Source: Maribellus comscasis (GTDB lineage Bacteria > Bacteroidota > Bacteroidia > Bacteroidales > Prolixibacteraceae). Taken from it: a DNA stretch of 64,000 nucleotides. The DNA lies in contig NZ_CP046401.1 in NCBI RefSeq assembly GCF_009762775.1, positions 7,452,001-7,516,000 on the forward strand, read 5' to 3'. The translations under genes were made by a program, and so were the position numbers. Under the pieces are notes generated by a model. That model searched no databases, was not told where the DNA came from, and was given only the letters and a program-made list of their open reading frames with translations. Shown in pieces: positions 26,178 to 36,037 of the stretch (position 1 is the stretch's first letter; each line of letters begins with the position of its first letter).

Positions 26178-26765
26178 TTACTGGTCGTTTTTCAAATTGG
26201 TGATTTCTGTTTTCAGTGTTTCCTTACGCTTTCCGTCCATCACCCCGCAGTTTGCTAAATCTGTATAAAGGCTAACCAACTTCAACAGTTTCGAGCTTTC
26301 TTTTTGTTGTAACTGGTGCAAAGCATTGATTTGCCGGGACTGGTTATTTATCGCATCGGCATGTTTGCTAAACTGGTCGCTAATTTTTTGCAGTATAGCA
26401 TATTGTTTCTCCCGGTTTGCTCCCAGTTGGGAAAGGATTAAGTTTTCCAATGTTTTGGCAATACTGTCAAAACGGGTGGCAATCGAATGGCTTGTCCGTA
26501 TCATCGGGTTAAGCTGCTGTTCTTCGTAGTGCCGGATAAAACGGATAATATCATCCTGCCTTTTATTGATTCTGGAAAGCTCGGCTTTTACAGATTCGGG
26601 GGCATCTGCCGGGTTAATATGGGCTTTCTCCAAATATTGAAAAGCAAGTTTCACTACTTCACCCTTTTTCAGCGAATAGCGTTTACATACCTTTTCCACC
26701 AAAGCGTTGGTTTCTTTATCTATCCCGATAGTCGTGAATTGGGTTTTCCGGTATTGATTGCCCAT
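26178..26765 (-). CDS. btgA: BfmA/BtgA family mobilisation protein
   Basis: A 195-residue oriT-binding accessory. The N-terminus looks like a small ribbon-helix-helix DNA-binding unit (KTQFTTIGIDKETNALVEKV, YSLKKGEVVKLAFQYLEK), followed by a long helical coiled-coil region rich in Gln and Ile. This fits BtgA, which pairs with BtgB/MobB in Bacteroides mobilisable plasmids and transposons. The hairpin-rich gap upstream is the natural place for oriT. Confidence 0.85.
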   Translation of the reverse strand: MGNQYRKTQFTTIGIDKETNALVEKVCKRYSLKKGEVVKLAFQYLEKAHINPADAPESVKAELSRINKRQDDIIRFIRHYEEQQLNPMIRTSHSIATRFDSIAKTLENLILSQLGANREKQYAILQKISDQFSKHADAINNQSRQINALHQLQQKESSKLLKLVSLYTDLANCGVMDGKRKETLKTEITNLKNDQ

Positions 26766-26988
26766 GTGTTATAACTATTTTATGACTATTTAATACGTTA
26801 ACACCCTTATAATAAGCGATAAATGAAAAACGGTTATTACAGGTGTTATAACAGCGTGTTATTGTAACACGCTAAAGCCGAAGGCTTTCCCCGAAGGGCA
26901 AGAGGGAAAGAACAGGACTTGTCCAGTTCCCTCTTGCTTAATTCAGCGGAATAATCAAAGCCGGTAGGCGGGATTGTTCCTGCTGAAT
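26766..26988. other. oriT: Candidate oriT of the mobilisable element
   Basis: Upstream of btgA lie several perfect stems: GCGTGTTA-TTG-TAACACGC (26854-26872), AAAGCC-GAA-GGCTTT (26874-26888), GCAAGAGGGAA/TTCCCTCTTGC (26898-26908 with 26927-26937) enclosing GGACTTGTCC, and ATTCAGC/GCTGAAT (26941-26988). GTGTTATAAC is repeated at 26766 and 26843 and could bind BtgA. The position and hairpin density fit oriT, but no nick site is identified. Confidence 0.6.
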
Positions 26989-27067
26989 GCGGAGCCATTA
27001 AACAGGAGGCATAAGCTAAAAACAGACTCCTTCATTTGCGTTATTCTGCTTAGGTTAAAGGGCAGAA

Positions 27068-27400
27068 TCATTTATCCCCGCGAGTAGCTTTTTCAAACTG
27101 TTTGAATTGCTGTAATTCCATGTACTCGCGGACAAATGCCCGCACATCGGAGGTGCGGTAATAAGTTTTATGGCCTATCATAAAATAGGGGAGCTTTTTA
27201 TTTGTTCGGTAGCGTTGCAAGGTACGATAAGATACTTTCAGGAGAAAAGCCAAATCCTGGTTGTCCAGTAATTTATCATTTTCATCCAAAATGTTTACCT
27301 CGCCTTTTCCTGTCATCTCTTTTATGTCCCGCCCAATCTCATTTAGTTTTGCAGAGAGCTTTTCCATCCACTTTTCAAATTCGTCGTTATTGATATACAT
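27068..27400 (-). CDS. Excisionase-like helix-turn-helix protein
   Basis: A 110-residue protein with an N-terminal helix and an HTH_17 domain (NQDLAFLLKVSYRTLQRYRT, then KKLPYFMIGHKTYYRTSDV). It is the third paralog in the element and lies between the RteC-like gene and the oriT candidate. It probably controls excision or mobilisation. Confidence 0.82.
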   Translation of the reverse strand: MYINNDEFEKWMEKLSAKLNEIGRDIKEMTGKGEVNILDENDKLLDNQDLAFLLKVSYRTLQRYRTNKKLPYFMIGHKTYYRTSDVRAFVREYMELQQFKQFEKATRGDK

Positions 27401-27567
27401 GATTTTGCTTTGTTTTTCTGATTAAACATTAAGTTCTCAATCGATTGACAGAGCAAAGGACGGCAGATGGAAGTGACAGAAAAAGAGGAGTAGTTAACTA
27501 CTCCCCTGAGTAATGCCTGTAATAACATTATTAACAGAGGCTTATAAAACCATCTTCTCTAATGTTT

Positions 27568-28195
27568 TCACCCGTTGTTTTTGGTGTTATCCTTCCGATG
27601 GATTAAAGATTTTAAAAAATCCAGTGTTTTGGTGAGATTGAAGGGTTTACGCCTGAACAGGGCATCCTGCTTGTCGTAGATACTCCCGAAACTAAAATTG
27701 AAAGCGTGCTCAAATGTTTGTGCCAACAGGGTTAGTGAAACGGCTTTCCCGCTTTTATCTTTCACCTCGCCCGACAGGAAAAGGCTGACAACAATTTCGG
27801 CCATACCGATAATACCCAGTCCTTTTGATTTGGGGACAATATACAGCTCAGACTTGAAAGTTTGTTCGGGTTGGTGGAACTGTTCAGGATACCGGATTTT
27901 TAGATATAACAGTTTTGTTTCAGAATCGATGAAGGTTAGTGTTTTCCGAAGATAGGTTTTCTTAAGCGCATTTTCCCCCCTGCCCATAAAAAGGTAATGC
28001 TCCCAGCGCATCAAACTCGATACGGGTAAGATTCAATTTCCGAAAAGCTTCTGTAAGGTTCATTTCGGTTTGATTGTCGATTCTTAACTGGCTTACAAAA
28101 TCTTCATAGGCATCTTGTATTTCCTGGTTTGTTACTTGTGAAGGTTCAGACAATAGGTTGAACAACTTCGTTTTGGATAGATCATTCATAAGCAT
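27568..28195 (-). pseudogene. RteC-like gene with a frameshift in a G6 run
   Basis: Two overlapping frames make one product. The N-terminal piece (27962-28195) ends DALGALPFYGQGG then KCA and a stop. The C-terminal piece (from 28014) continues GENALKKTYLRKTLTFID and contains the RteC-type region (GIIGMAEIVVSLFLSGEV, FEHAFNFSFGSIYDKQDAL). The break is at six Gs (plus-strand C6, 27975-27980). Five Gs would give a continuous protein of about 207 residues. This may be a real mutation, a phase-variable tract, translational slippage or a sequencing error. Confidence 0.7.
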
Positions 28196-28397
28196 ACTTT
28201 TTAGTGAATTAATACTTATATTAAAATCAAAGTTTTGTATGCTAAATAATTGTAATTATGCTTCTAAAAGATTCTTTATATTTTACTAAAACAACTTTGT
28301 GTTAATTTACATTGCTTGAATTTTGAAATACCGGGATATTAGGATTGCTACCTATCGCATATAATCGGACTATATGGTTTTCTATTAATATCTATTT

Positions 28398-28556
28398 TTA
28401 CAAAGTTGCTATTGGTTTTATTACAGTTTTATTAGAACATATATCTATATAGTAGCCAAATTTTACCAGAATAGTTATTATTTCGGTCTGCTGGTCTAAT
28501 GAAACCCTGTACTGTTTGAGGGTTTCGACTTCGGCTAATGTTCTTATTGTTTCCAT
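28398..28556 (-). CDS. Possible 52-residue small protein
   Basis: A short minus-strand frame (METIRTLAEVETLKQYRVSL, then DQQTEIITILVKFGYYIDIC) upstream of the RteC-like gene. It reads as a plausible amphipathic helix plus strand, but I know no family. It could be an element regulator or chance. Confidence 0.3.
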   Translation of the reverse strand: METIRTLAEVETLKQYRVSLDQQTEIITILVKFGYYIDICSNKTVIKPIATL

Positions 28557-28888
28557 AACAATAAAAATTCTATTTGATATTCAATTGTCTTGAACTCCTT
28601 TCAGCGGTGCAGTTGCTCTTTAAAAGCGGTTGTGTTCTACAGCCTTTCCTGCTTTTACAGTCTTCCGTCTGTTCTTTATGGCTTCCTATGCACATCTTAT
28701 AAATAATTATCTGTCTATTTACACTCTTTTAATATTTCCTTTTAGATTAACTTAAATTTGTTGTTGCTGTTTCCTAGCAATAAATATTAATTAATATTAA
28801 ATCATACATTTTTACTTGTAAATATTTAACTTCCCCCCCCGAATGAGACATTTCTAAATTATTCTTTCAATATAATAAAGACAGTTAA
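28557..28888. other. Intergenic, AT-rich; right boundary of the mobilisable element likely here
   Basis: No gene or clear hairpin is seen. A C-run of about eight bases lies near 28833. The element's second attachment site should be in this stretch or just to the left, but I found no repeat matching the left side. Confidence 0.4.
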
Positions 28889-29668
28889 CTATGGTACTAT
28901 GATAGGGTAGATACGATAAGAACAAGCACTAAAATATCCTAATGCTCCATTAGTTATATTGGAAATTGGATTATCAGGCGATGCTGATTGGCTTCCTTCA
29001 CTGCCAGCTGTTCTAAAATAGTCGTAAACCCCCTCGTCAATGGATTCTAACCGGATAGTAATTGAATCTCCTGTTTTAATCTTATAATCATTATTTGTTG
29101 AAGAAATTGAGTATTCAACACTTTCTCCATCATACAGTTCATCTCTTGTTACATGAAAATCACTTTGCTGAACATTATTGATAAATTCAATAAAACGATA
29201 ATAGTTTTCAGTATCAATGGGATCTGTAAATTTAGAGGTGACCTGTTTCCCACTTCCAAAGACGGCATCTTCAATATAAACAGAATCAATATAAACAGCA
29301 TTATTCATGGTAGAAGTTGCTGTGTAAGAAATTTCCTCAACAGTGACAACAAGACTATATGTATACCCTGGATTTCCAACAATTTTTGTAGTTATATACT
29401 CACCTGGGCTTTTCTCTACCAATGTATCAACAACGCCATGATCATCAGAAATTATAACAAGTGCCCCCGCAACAGGAGGGTATATACTCGATTCATAAAA
29501 ATCAACCGTTTTTGAAATTTTAACGGAATATGGACCTGGTTGATCGTAAATGTTACCCTGAATGGCTATTTGGGGAGATACAGAATCTAAATTGAGATCA
29601 ATTACTTTTTCACATGATGAAAATATTATCAAGATAGCAACTCCTAAATATATTATAATCTTATTCAT
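28889..29668 (-). CDS. DUF4249 family outer-membrane lipoprotein
   Basis: A 259-residue lipoprotein from the ATG at 29668 (signal IIYLGVAILIIFSSC). The longer frame runs back into the receptor gene. The first domain is Ig-like (ISKTVDFYESSIYPPVAGA, VIISDDHGVVDTLVE), typical of DUF4249 proteins that partner TonB-dependent receptors in Bacteroidota. It follows the receptor stop by 4 bp. The pair probably takes up an unidentified ligand. Confidence 0.85.
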   Translation of the reverse strand: MNKIIIYLGVAILIIFSSCEKVIDLNLDSVSPQIAIQGNIYDQPGPYSVKISKTVDFYESSIYPPVAGALVIISDDHGVVDTLVEKSPGEYITTKIVGNPGYTYSLVVTVEEISYTATSTMNNAVYIDSVYIEDAVFGSGKQVTSKFTDPIDTENYYRFIEFINNVQQSDFHVTRDELYDGESVEYSISSTNNDYKIKTGDSITIRLESIDEGVYDYFRTAGSEGSQSASPDNPISNITNGALGYFSACSYRIYPIIVP

Positions 29669-29672
29669 GATC

Positions 29673-31991
29673 TTAGAATTTAAAGTTATATGTAAATGAT
29701 GGAATAAATCGAAACAATGAAGTTTGTACAGCTTCAGTTTTAGTTGGATTATCTTCATTATCCCGGAAAGAAATAGTGTATGCATTTTGATGTCCGTAAG
29801 CATTATAAATAGAAAACGACCAACTGGATTCAAATTTATCAGTCTTTTTCCTTATCCAGGTAACTCCCAAATCAAGACGATGATATGCCGGCATGCGTCC
29901 TGCATTACGCTTAGTGTATAAATACATTGTTTTTCCATCAATTTCGTATTTACCACTTGGAAAAGTTACTGCATTACCCGTGTAATACACCCAGGAAGCT
30001 GAGAGGCTCCAACGTTTATTTAAATCATACATTCCAACTATTGAGATATCATGGGTTCTGTCCTGTTTTGCAGGATACCAATTACCGTTATTTATTTCAT
30101 CTAATTTGCGCTCGGTACGTGATAAAGTATAACTAATCCATCCATTGAATCTTCCGTATTTCTTTTTTAAATATACCTCAAATCCATACGCCCGACCGTC
30201 TCCAAATAATATTTCCGATTCCACGTTATCATTGAAATTTAATTGAGCCCCATCCTTATAATCAATCTGATTTTGTAGTTTTTTATAATAAGTTTCTATT
30301 GAAAGTTCGTATTGATTTTTTCTAAAATTATGATAATATCCAAGTGAAGCTTGATCGGCTATTTCAGGTTTAACATTATTGCTGCTTGGAATCCACAAAT
30401 CAGTAGGGTTCCCGGAAGTTGAATTAGAAAGCAAGTGTAGGTTCTGTGTATTACGGGCATAAGATGCTTTTACAGAACTTTTCTCGCTTAATAAAAAGTT
30501 AACTGAAATCCTTGGTTCAAGGTTTACATAGGTTTTTACAAATTCATTTGTACTATAGGTTGCTGTATCCTGAATATTACCTTCATTATCATATGTATAG
30601 AAATTACCGCCTCCCAAAAGGCTAAACATGGAAAGTCTAACTCCATATTCAATATCAACTTTGTCAGAGAGTTGATATTGATGTGAGATGTAAAAAGCGT
30701 TTCCCCATGCATATTTATTGCTCAAATCTTCGATATTTAAGCCTCCGTTTGATGTTATAGCTCCTGGAATAATCTTATGGTAGGTTGAATTAAATCCAAA
30801 TTTTATTGCACTATTGTTTTTTGAAAAAAGTTGAAAATCTTGTTTTATACCATAATCCCGAATACGTGAAATAACATTCATATCCATTACATCACCAATA
30901 TCAAGATTAATTTTATACAAATAATTGCTTAAAATAATTGAAGTATTTGAGAACACTCTATCTGAAAATAAATGATTCCACCGAACAGTTCCAGTGCTAT
31001 TTCCCCAGTCGATTCCGAATTGACTAAATCCTAACTTATCTTTACCTAAATAACCGGAGATATAAACCCTGTTATTATCATTAATGCGGTAATTACCTTT
31101 TGCATTTAAGTCATAGAAATATAATTTGGCACCGTCTAAATCTTCATTATTAGAAAGTTTTAAAAACATATCAGCATAAGTGCGACGCCCCGATATAATA
31201 AATGAACCTTTATCTTTTACCAATGGACCTTCAATTGCTAAACGTGATGAAATCAAACCGATTCCACCACTAACCCAAAAATTTTGGTTATTGCCATCGT
31301 TCATCCTGATATCGAGTACTGAAGAAAGCCTACCTCCATATTCAGCAGGTTCATTCCCTTTAAAAACTGAAATACTTTTTATCGCATCTGAATTGAAAAC
31401 CGAAAAGAACCCCAATAAGTGAGAAGCATTATAAACAGTAGCTTCATCAAGTAAAATCAGATTCTGATCGGAAGCTCCTCCTCTGACGTTAAAACCACTG
31501 CTTCCCTCACCTGATGATTTAATTCCGGGCATTAACTGTATAGTCTTTAGTACATCTTTTTCGCCAAAGAGTACAGGAATACTTTCAATCTCCTTAACAT
31601 CCAGCTTTTGCATTCCCATTTGAGTTTGAGTTATATTTTCATCTTTTCTACGAGATGTAACCACAATATCTTTAATTTGAGTTACTTGTTCAGATAATGA
31701 AAAATCGAGTTTTAAAGAACTTGACACATTAATCTGTTGCTCTTGTGGGTCATAACCCAGATATTGAACGACTATGGTACATGTACCTGCTTTAACTGAC
31801 AAAGAGTAATAACCATAAGCATTGGTAATTGTCCCTATGGTTAACTCTTTAATATAGATAGTTGCCCCTATTAGATCTTCTCCGGTTTTTGCATCTTTTA
31901 TATTACCGCTTATAGTATAAATCTGTTGAGCTTTTATCTGAACAAATAAAAACAGACAGAATAAAAACAAATAAAATTTACGTTTTCTCAT
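29673..31991 (-). CDS. TonB-dependent receptor with carboxypeptidase-regulatory-like domain
   Basis: A 772-residue outer-membrane receptor. Signal peptide 1-21 (LFCLFLFVQIKAQ), a CarboxypepD_reg-like domain (ISGNIKDAKTGEDLIGATIY), a plug domain (SSGFNVRGGASDQNLILLDE) and a barrel ending FIPSFTYNFKF. It has no STN domain, so it is not FecR-controlled, unlike the SusC at 15348-18761. It forms an operon with DoxX-like and DUF4249 genes and lies downstream of a two-component system. Confidence 0.93.
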   Translation of the reverse strand: MRKRKFYLFLFCLFLFVQIKAQQIYTISGNIKDAKTGEDLIGATIYIKELTIGTITNAYGYYSLSVKAGTCTIVVQYLGYDPQEQQINVSSSLKLDFSLSEQVTQIKDIVVTSRRKDENITQTQMGMQKLDVKEIESIPVLFGEKDVLKTIQLMPGIKSSGEGSSGFNVRGGASDQNLILLDEATVYNASHLLGFFSVFNSDAIKSISVFKGNEPAEYGGRLSSVLDIRMNDGNNQNFWVSGGIGLISSRLAIEGPLVKDKGSFIISGRRTYADMFLKLSNNEDLDGAKLYFYDLNAKGNYRINDNNRVYISGYLGKDKLGFSQFGIDWGNSTGTVRWNHLFSDRVFSNTSIILSNYLYKINLDIGDVMDMNVISRIRDYGIKQDFQLFSKNNSAIKFGFNSTYHKIIPGAITSNGGLNIEDLSNKYAWGNAFYISHQYQLSDKVDIEYGVRLSMFSLLGGGNFYTYDNEGNIQDTATYSTNEFVKTYVNLEPRISVNFLLSEKSSVKASYARNTQNLHLLSNSTSGNPTDLWIPSSNNVKPEIADQASLGYYHNFRKNQYELSIETYYKKLQNQIDYKDGAQLNFNDNVESEILFGDGRAYGFEVYLKKKYGRFNGWISYTLSRTERKLDEINNGNWYPAKQDRTHDISIVGMYDLNKRWSLSASWVYYTGNAVTFPSGKYEIDGKTMYLYTKRNAGRMPAYHRLDLGVTWIRKKTDKFESSWSFSIYNAYGHQNAYTISFRDNEDNPTKTEAVQTSLFRFIPSFTYNFKF

Positions 31992-31996
31992 ATTCT

Positions 31997-32347
31997 TTAT
32001 GTGATTTTTATGTGACTTGAAGAATTTCTAAATAGCATAGAAATTGAAAAAAGAAATAAAATCCCTATTGGCAGGTAATTATAGTAGTCATGATTCAAAT
32101 TAACCCCCATTGCTCCTCCCCAAAAGCAAAATACCAGTAAAAGCCCAATTAATTGGGTGTTTTCAAAAAGAAAGACAGGTACAATGCAGAGTTCAATTAT
32201 TGCTATCCAAACGATTTTATCTTTGGGTACTATTTGCGATAACTCTTCCAAATAGGGTGAAGAAAAAAATTTTATTAAAGCATCCAACGCCATCAGTAAA
32301 GACGGTACCCAATACAATTTCCTTCCTACTTTTTTTATCCTGTTCAC
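31997..32347 (-). CDS. DoxX-like small membrane protein
   Basis: A 116-residue protein with four hydrophobic segments (WVPSLLMALDALIKFF, WIAIIELCIVPVFLF, IGLLLVFCFWGGAMGV, YLPIGILFLFSISMLF), the layout of DoxX-like proteins. Its stop is 5 bp before the receptor start. The function within this operon is unknown. Confidence 0.7.
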   Translation of the reverse strand: MNRIKKVGRKLYWVPSLLMALDALIKFFSSPYLEELSQIVPKDKIVWIAIIELCIVPVFLFENTQLIGLLLVFCFWGGAMGVNLNHDYYNYLPIGILFLFSISMLFRNSSSHIKIT

Positions 32348-32572
32348 TTTATACCGTCTTTAATTTGCGGAGCAAAGAAACTTTTATGCAGTATATTGGG
32401 AAAGTAATTATTGGTTGAAGTGTACAAATTTAGCTCTGAAATGACACTTCTTAATAAACGTGAGGCTTTTGCGTTTCATATCCCAGTACAAGCCGGAGAG
32501 TGTTGTGGAAATTTACCCCTTAGGGGACGGATATTTTCCTGAAAACTCAACTATGGAGATATACCAGAGATA

Positions 32573-33334
32573 TTAGACCTGAGCCAGCCACGCTATAAAT
32601 GAGGGGGCTTTAAGACGGCTAACCAGTATTTTTTCAGAATATGCAATGGTCAAATTAATCAGAATTTTCCTGTTAAAATGCCGGGAGGCGTCTTTTATTG
32701 CTTTTCGACTAACGAGATATTGGCGGTTTGCCCTGAAAAATGAAGCGCCACAAATGCCTTCAAGTTCTTCGACGGAATGAGTCAGAATATGTTTTTTTTG
32801 ATTAAAAGTTAGGGCAAATACGTATTTATTTTCACAATAAAACAGAGCAATTTCCTGAATATTAATCGGAATAATCTTTTCTCCCTGATTGATGATAATT
32901 GATGAGGCTGGTTGTTTCGTTATCTGCTGCTCTGCTTTTTGAATTAATTTATTATTGTCTTGAGTTGTAAAGTTTAATTTTAAGGTTTGATATTTCACTA
33001 ATGCTTCGGAGACAGAAGATTTATTGAAAGGTTTGAGAATGTAATGAATCCCGTTTGCATTAAATGCTTCCAAAGTGTATTTATCAAAGGCTGTACAAAA
33101 AATAACAGGCACAGTTATTTTGATACTTTTAAAAATATTAAAACATAATCCATCAGTGAGTTGTATATCTGAAAAAATCAGATTAAAATCATCTTCTGTT
33201 TTAAAGAATTCTACGGCTTGTTTTACAGAAGATAAAATACTGACTATTTCAAGGTCGCCGTCTATTTTTTTTAACGTATCAGCTAAATCCTGCGCTGTTC
33301 GTTTTTCATCTTCAATTATAACAGTTTTAATCAT
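32573..33334 (-). CDS. LytTR-family response regulator
   Basis: A 253-residue regulator. The receiver domain has the acidic pocket (VIIEDEKRTA), the phospho-acceptor Asp in LIFSDIQLTDG (about 56) and the Lys in YILKPFNKSS (about 102). The LytTR DNA-binding domain covers about 150-250 (GEKIIPINIQEIALFYCENK, FFRANRQYLVSRKAI). It overlaps the kinase stop by 8 bp. The DoxX-receptor-DUF4249 operon downstream is a likely target. Confidence 0.93.
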   Translation of the reverse strand: MIKTVIIEDEKRTAQDLADTLKKIDGDLEIVSILSSVKQAVEFFKTEDDFNLIFSDIQLTDGLCFNIFKSIKITVPVIFCTAFDKYTLEAFNANGIHYILKPFNKSSVSEALVKYQTLKLNFTTQDNNKLIQKAEQQITKQPASSIIINQGEKIIPINIQEIALFYCENKYVFALTFNQKKHILTHSVEELEGICGASFFRANRQYLVSRKAIKDASRHFNRKILINLTIAYSEKILVSRLKAPSFIAWLAQV

Positions 33335-34343
33335 ACCTTTTACTGATTAATTTGAGTGTCACTCTAAAATTCATAGAAGATTCTTCTATATTAATTTCTT
33401 GTCCTGTACTTAGTTTGTACCTTTTTTTAAGGTTATTAAGCCCTATGCCACTCTTTGTTTCACCCGGTGGTTTAGGTAATTTATTGTTTGAGACAATAAG
33501 GTTTCCATTGTCAAAAACGATGTCAATTTTTAAAGTGTTTTCATTGTTAAAAGCGTTGTGCTTTATGGCATTTTCTACTAATGATTGTAGCGCGTACACG
33601 GGAATTTCAAATTGAGAAATCATATTGTCAGGGATGGATATTTTATAATATAGAGCATCTTCAAATCGAATTTGCTGTAAATCAATGTAATTTTTGGTAA
33701 ACTCCAGTTCTTCACAAAGCGGGATAATCGTGTTTTGGTGTGCTGTTGCCGTAAATCTTAGAAAGTTGGAAAGTTTAACAAGGTATTCTTGTGCTAATTC
33801 TGTATCTGTGCCAATGATTGATTTAAGTGTACTAAATGAATTAAACAAGAAATGAGGCTGCAACTGTTGAATTAGCTGCTGATGTTCTGCCTCTAAATGC
33901 TTAATCTTTAAATTGGCTAATTCACTTTCAGTTTGTGATTTTTGAGAACGCATTATCATATTGTTTACCATAATAAGAACGATAGCATTTAGCGATAATA
34001 TATTTGTTAATTGTAGTATAACAGATGGGGTTGTGTGGCTCTCATTGGATATTATATCTGTGGTAATGGATGCAAACGCGAAGAAAATCAACAAAAACAT
34101 ATAGCTGAGCGTGTACCTTTTCCAGCTTGTTTTTGCTCCGGTAGTGTTTTCTATATTCAAAACAAATATATTAATCAACCAAATAAACAGGGATAATATG
34201 GTGATAACAATCACTCCAACTAAAAAACGGGCGACTGTTTGATGTGTTAAGAGGGCTATAACAGAACATTCAAAAAGTGCTATTATAGGCGAAGTGATTA
34301 TCGCTGTTTCATAAAGTTCTTTTTTGTTGGTTTTGATGCACAT
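33327..34343 (-). CDS. LytS-like sensor histidine kinase
   Basis: A 338-residue kinase with four membrane helices in the first 125 residues and no large extracellular domain. The His_kinase motif is LIQQLQPHFLFNSFSTLKSI (about 155-174), and the ATPase N-box is QSLVENAIKHNAF with a later G-box SGIGLNNLKKRY. It signals to the overlapping LytTR regulator gene. Confidence 0.92.
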   Translation of the reverse strand: MCIKTNKKELYETAIITSPIIALFECSVIALLTHQTVARFLVGVIVITILSLFIWLINIFVLNIENTTGAKTSWKRYTLSYMFLLIFFAFASITTDIISNESHTTPSVILQLTNILSLNAIVLIMVNNMIMRSQKSQTESELANLKIKHLEAEHQQLIQQLQPHFLFNSFSTLKSIIGTDTELAQEYLVKLSNFLRFTATAHQNTIIPLCEELEFTKNYIDLQQIRFEDALYYKISIPDNMISQFEIPVYALQSLVENAIKHNAFNNENTLKIDIVFDNGNLIVSNNKLPKPPGETKSGIGLNNLKKRYKLSTGQEINIEESSMNFRVTLKLISKRYD

Positions 34344-34653
34344 ATTTTTCAGGTTTTACTTGAAAGCTACAAATGTACAATATCTATGAGAATTATAGAG
34401 TCGCTTGTAGGTTAAGGTATTAAGAAGGGGATTGCACTCTTTGGTAAAGCTTTGGTTGTAACGTTGGCTCGTGGGGCTTTGGCAATGTGTGCAATGTGGG
34501 TGGGCTTGTCAATGTTGCAAATAATTATACCTTTGCAAAAGAGTTATTTGAAACAATGGAAAAACTAAGCAGACCAAAGAGTTTTGCTCGTTTCTAAACC
34601 ATTACCTATTCTGGGTTTCTTTTTTTCAAGTTATTGTTTTACAGTTAGATATT
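34344..34653. other. Intergenic with a possible gene tail
   Basis: On the plus strand about 34460-34597 reads as a short C-terminal-like frame (GGLVNVANNYTFAKELFETM, then EKLSRPKSFARF and a stop) with no start. I do not recognise it. It may be a relic left where the adjoining recombinase was truncated. Nothing else is seen. Confidence 0.35.
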
Positions 34654-35751
34654 TTAAAATGTTATAGTTGTCGCAAATGTGTGGCGGGCCAAGTGAAAAG
34701 TAAGGTGCTTTTTGATTCCACAAATATCAGCAATCTCCTTTAAATATGCATTCAGGTTTTGATTTGAGATTAACGGAAAGATTGTTCCCCTCGAAAACGA
34801 CTTGGGATGCTCTCTGTATTTTTTAATAGTTGCCTTTGCTTTGGGCAATAAAGGAACCGGCACCGGATTATCCGTTTTTTCCCGATGCGTAAAAATCCAT
34901 AGTTCACCATCAATCCCGCACTGTAAATTTGTCGGGGAAAGTCGCATCACATCTCCATAAGTAAGTCCTGTATAACAACTGAAAACAAACAAGTCACGAA
35001 CATATCTTAATCTTTGAATTTCAATATTCTTATTTTCAAGCTTATGAAGTTCTTCTCCTGTTAAACATTCACGATTGACCTTCTTGAATTTTAACCGGTA
35101 GGAAGCAAAAGGATTTTTATTGATCCATTCCATTTTAACGGCCAGTGTTATGACCTTACGTAAACGTTCCAGATGCTTCATAACTCCATTATTCCCTAAC
35201 GGTTTGTGATGGTCCAGCGGTTGGTAATTGCGTAAAAAGTTTTCGAACTCGCTGATGAACTTGTAATTTAAAAGAGTAAGTGGAATATCCTTTCTCTTTA
35301 AATGAGCTTCCAGATATAAAACCATGTACTTTTTTGTTGTGAAATAGTTTTTCAAGGTTCCCCATTTTAAAACTTTTTGCATTTGATCGTTATGGTAATC
35401 AAATAATTCTAACAGCGAATAACCGGAATCGTCTAATCCTAAAAAACGGTTTTTAACAGCAGTCGGTGTAATTTCCTCATTCTCGACCACTAAATCCTGG
35501 TAATGTTCAACTAATATTGTTCTAACCTGTTCAAGAAAAGAGTTTAGGTTTTTGTATTCGTCCTTCCACGATTTGACCCTTCCCTTTCGACTGTCCCAAT
35601 CCCTGACTGTGATCGATTTTTTGACAGATACCTCACAACGTTGTCTATTTACTGAGATTCTCGCAAATATCGGGGCATTCCCGTTTTTTGCCTTTTCTTT
35701 TCGGATAACAAAATGGACACCAAATGTAGCTGTAAGTGTTTTTCTTTTCAT
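34654..35751 (-). pseudogene. Tyrosine recombinase truncated before its catalytic tyrosine
   Basis: A 365-residue integrase. The arm-binding domain (AKNGNAPIFARISVNRQRCE), core-binding domain and first catalytic blocks (FSCYTGLTYGDVMRLSP) are normal. It stops at HLARHTFATTITF, so the GH-box and nucleophile Tyr are missing and it should be inactive. The N-terminal side lies about 290 bp from tRNA-Pro, with GGTCACC repeats between, a typical integrase-attachment arrangement. A matching C-terminal fragment lies at 20675-20852 on the same strand. Confidence 0.88.
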
Positions 35752-35777
35752 ATCAAATTAAAATAAACCATTAAAAA

Positions 35778-35921
35778 GGTCACCATATAGGTCACCTGAA
35801 AAGTTTCATTTTAGTTCAAAACACATTAAATGAAACTAAACAACAATCTTCTGTACCATCAGTATTAACTGTGCATACAGAATAAAAGGTGACCTAAATC
35901 TAAAAAAATATTCAGGTCACC
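35778..35921. repeat. Four GGTCACC repeats upstream of the truncated integrase
   Basis: GGTCACC occurs at 35778-35784, 35790-35796 and 35915-35921, and inverted (GGTGACC) at 35888-35894, mostly preceded by A or T and within 145 bp. They lie between integrase and tRNA-Pro. Arm-type integrase-binding sites of an attachment region are the likely meaning. Confidence 0.6.
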
Positions 35922-35977
35922 TTATAGTTCACGTGGGAACTGGTTTTTAATGGTCTAAAATGATATGTTAAAAAATC

Positions 35978-36010
35978 AAAAAAGCCCACAAACACTGGCG
36001 TTTGCGGACT
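35978..36010 (-). terminator. Terminator after tRNA-Pro
   Basis: On the minus strand AGTCCGCAAAC pairs with GTTTGTGGGCT, followed by a T-run, 28 bases beyond the tRNA-Pro 3' end. Confidence 0.75.
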
Positions 36011-36037
36011 TTTGATATCCTTTGAATTCCCTTCAAG

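Noticed and set aside
28833..28842. C-run as a possible att core
   Set aside because: A homopolymer without a matching copy at the other end is not evidence for an attachment site.
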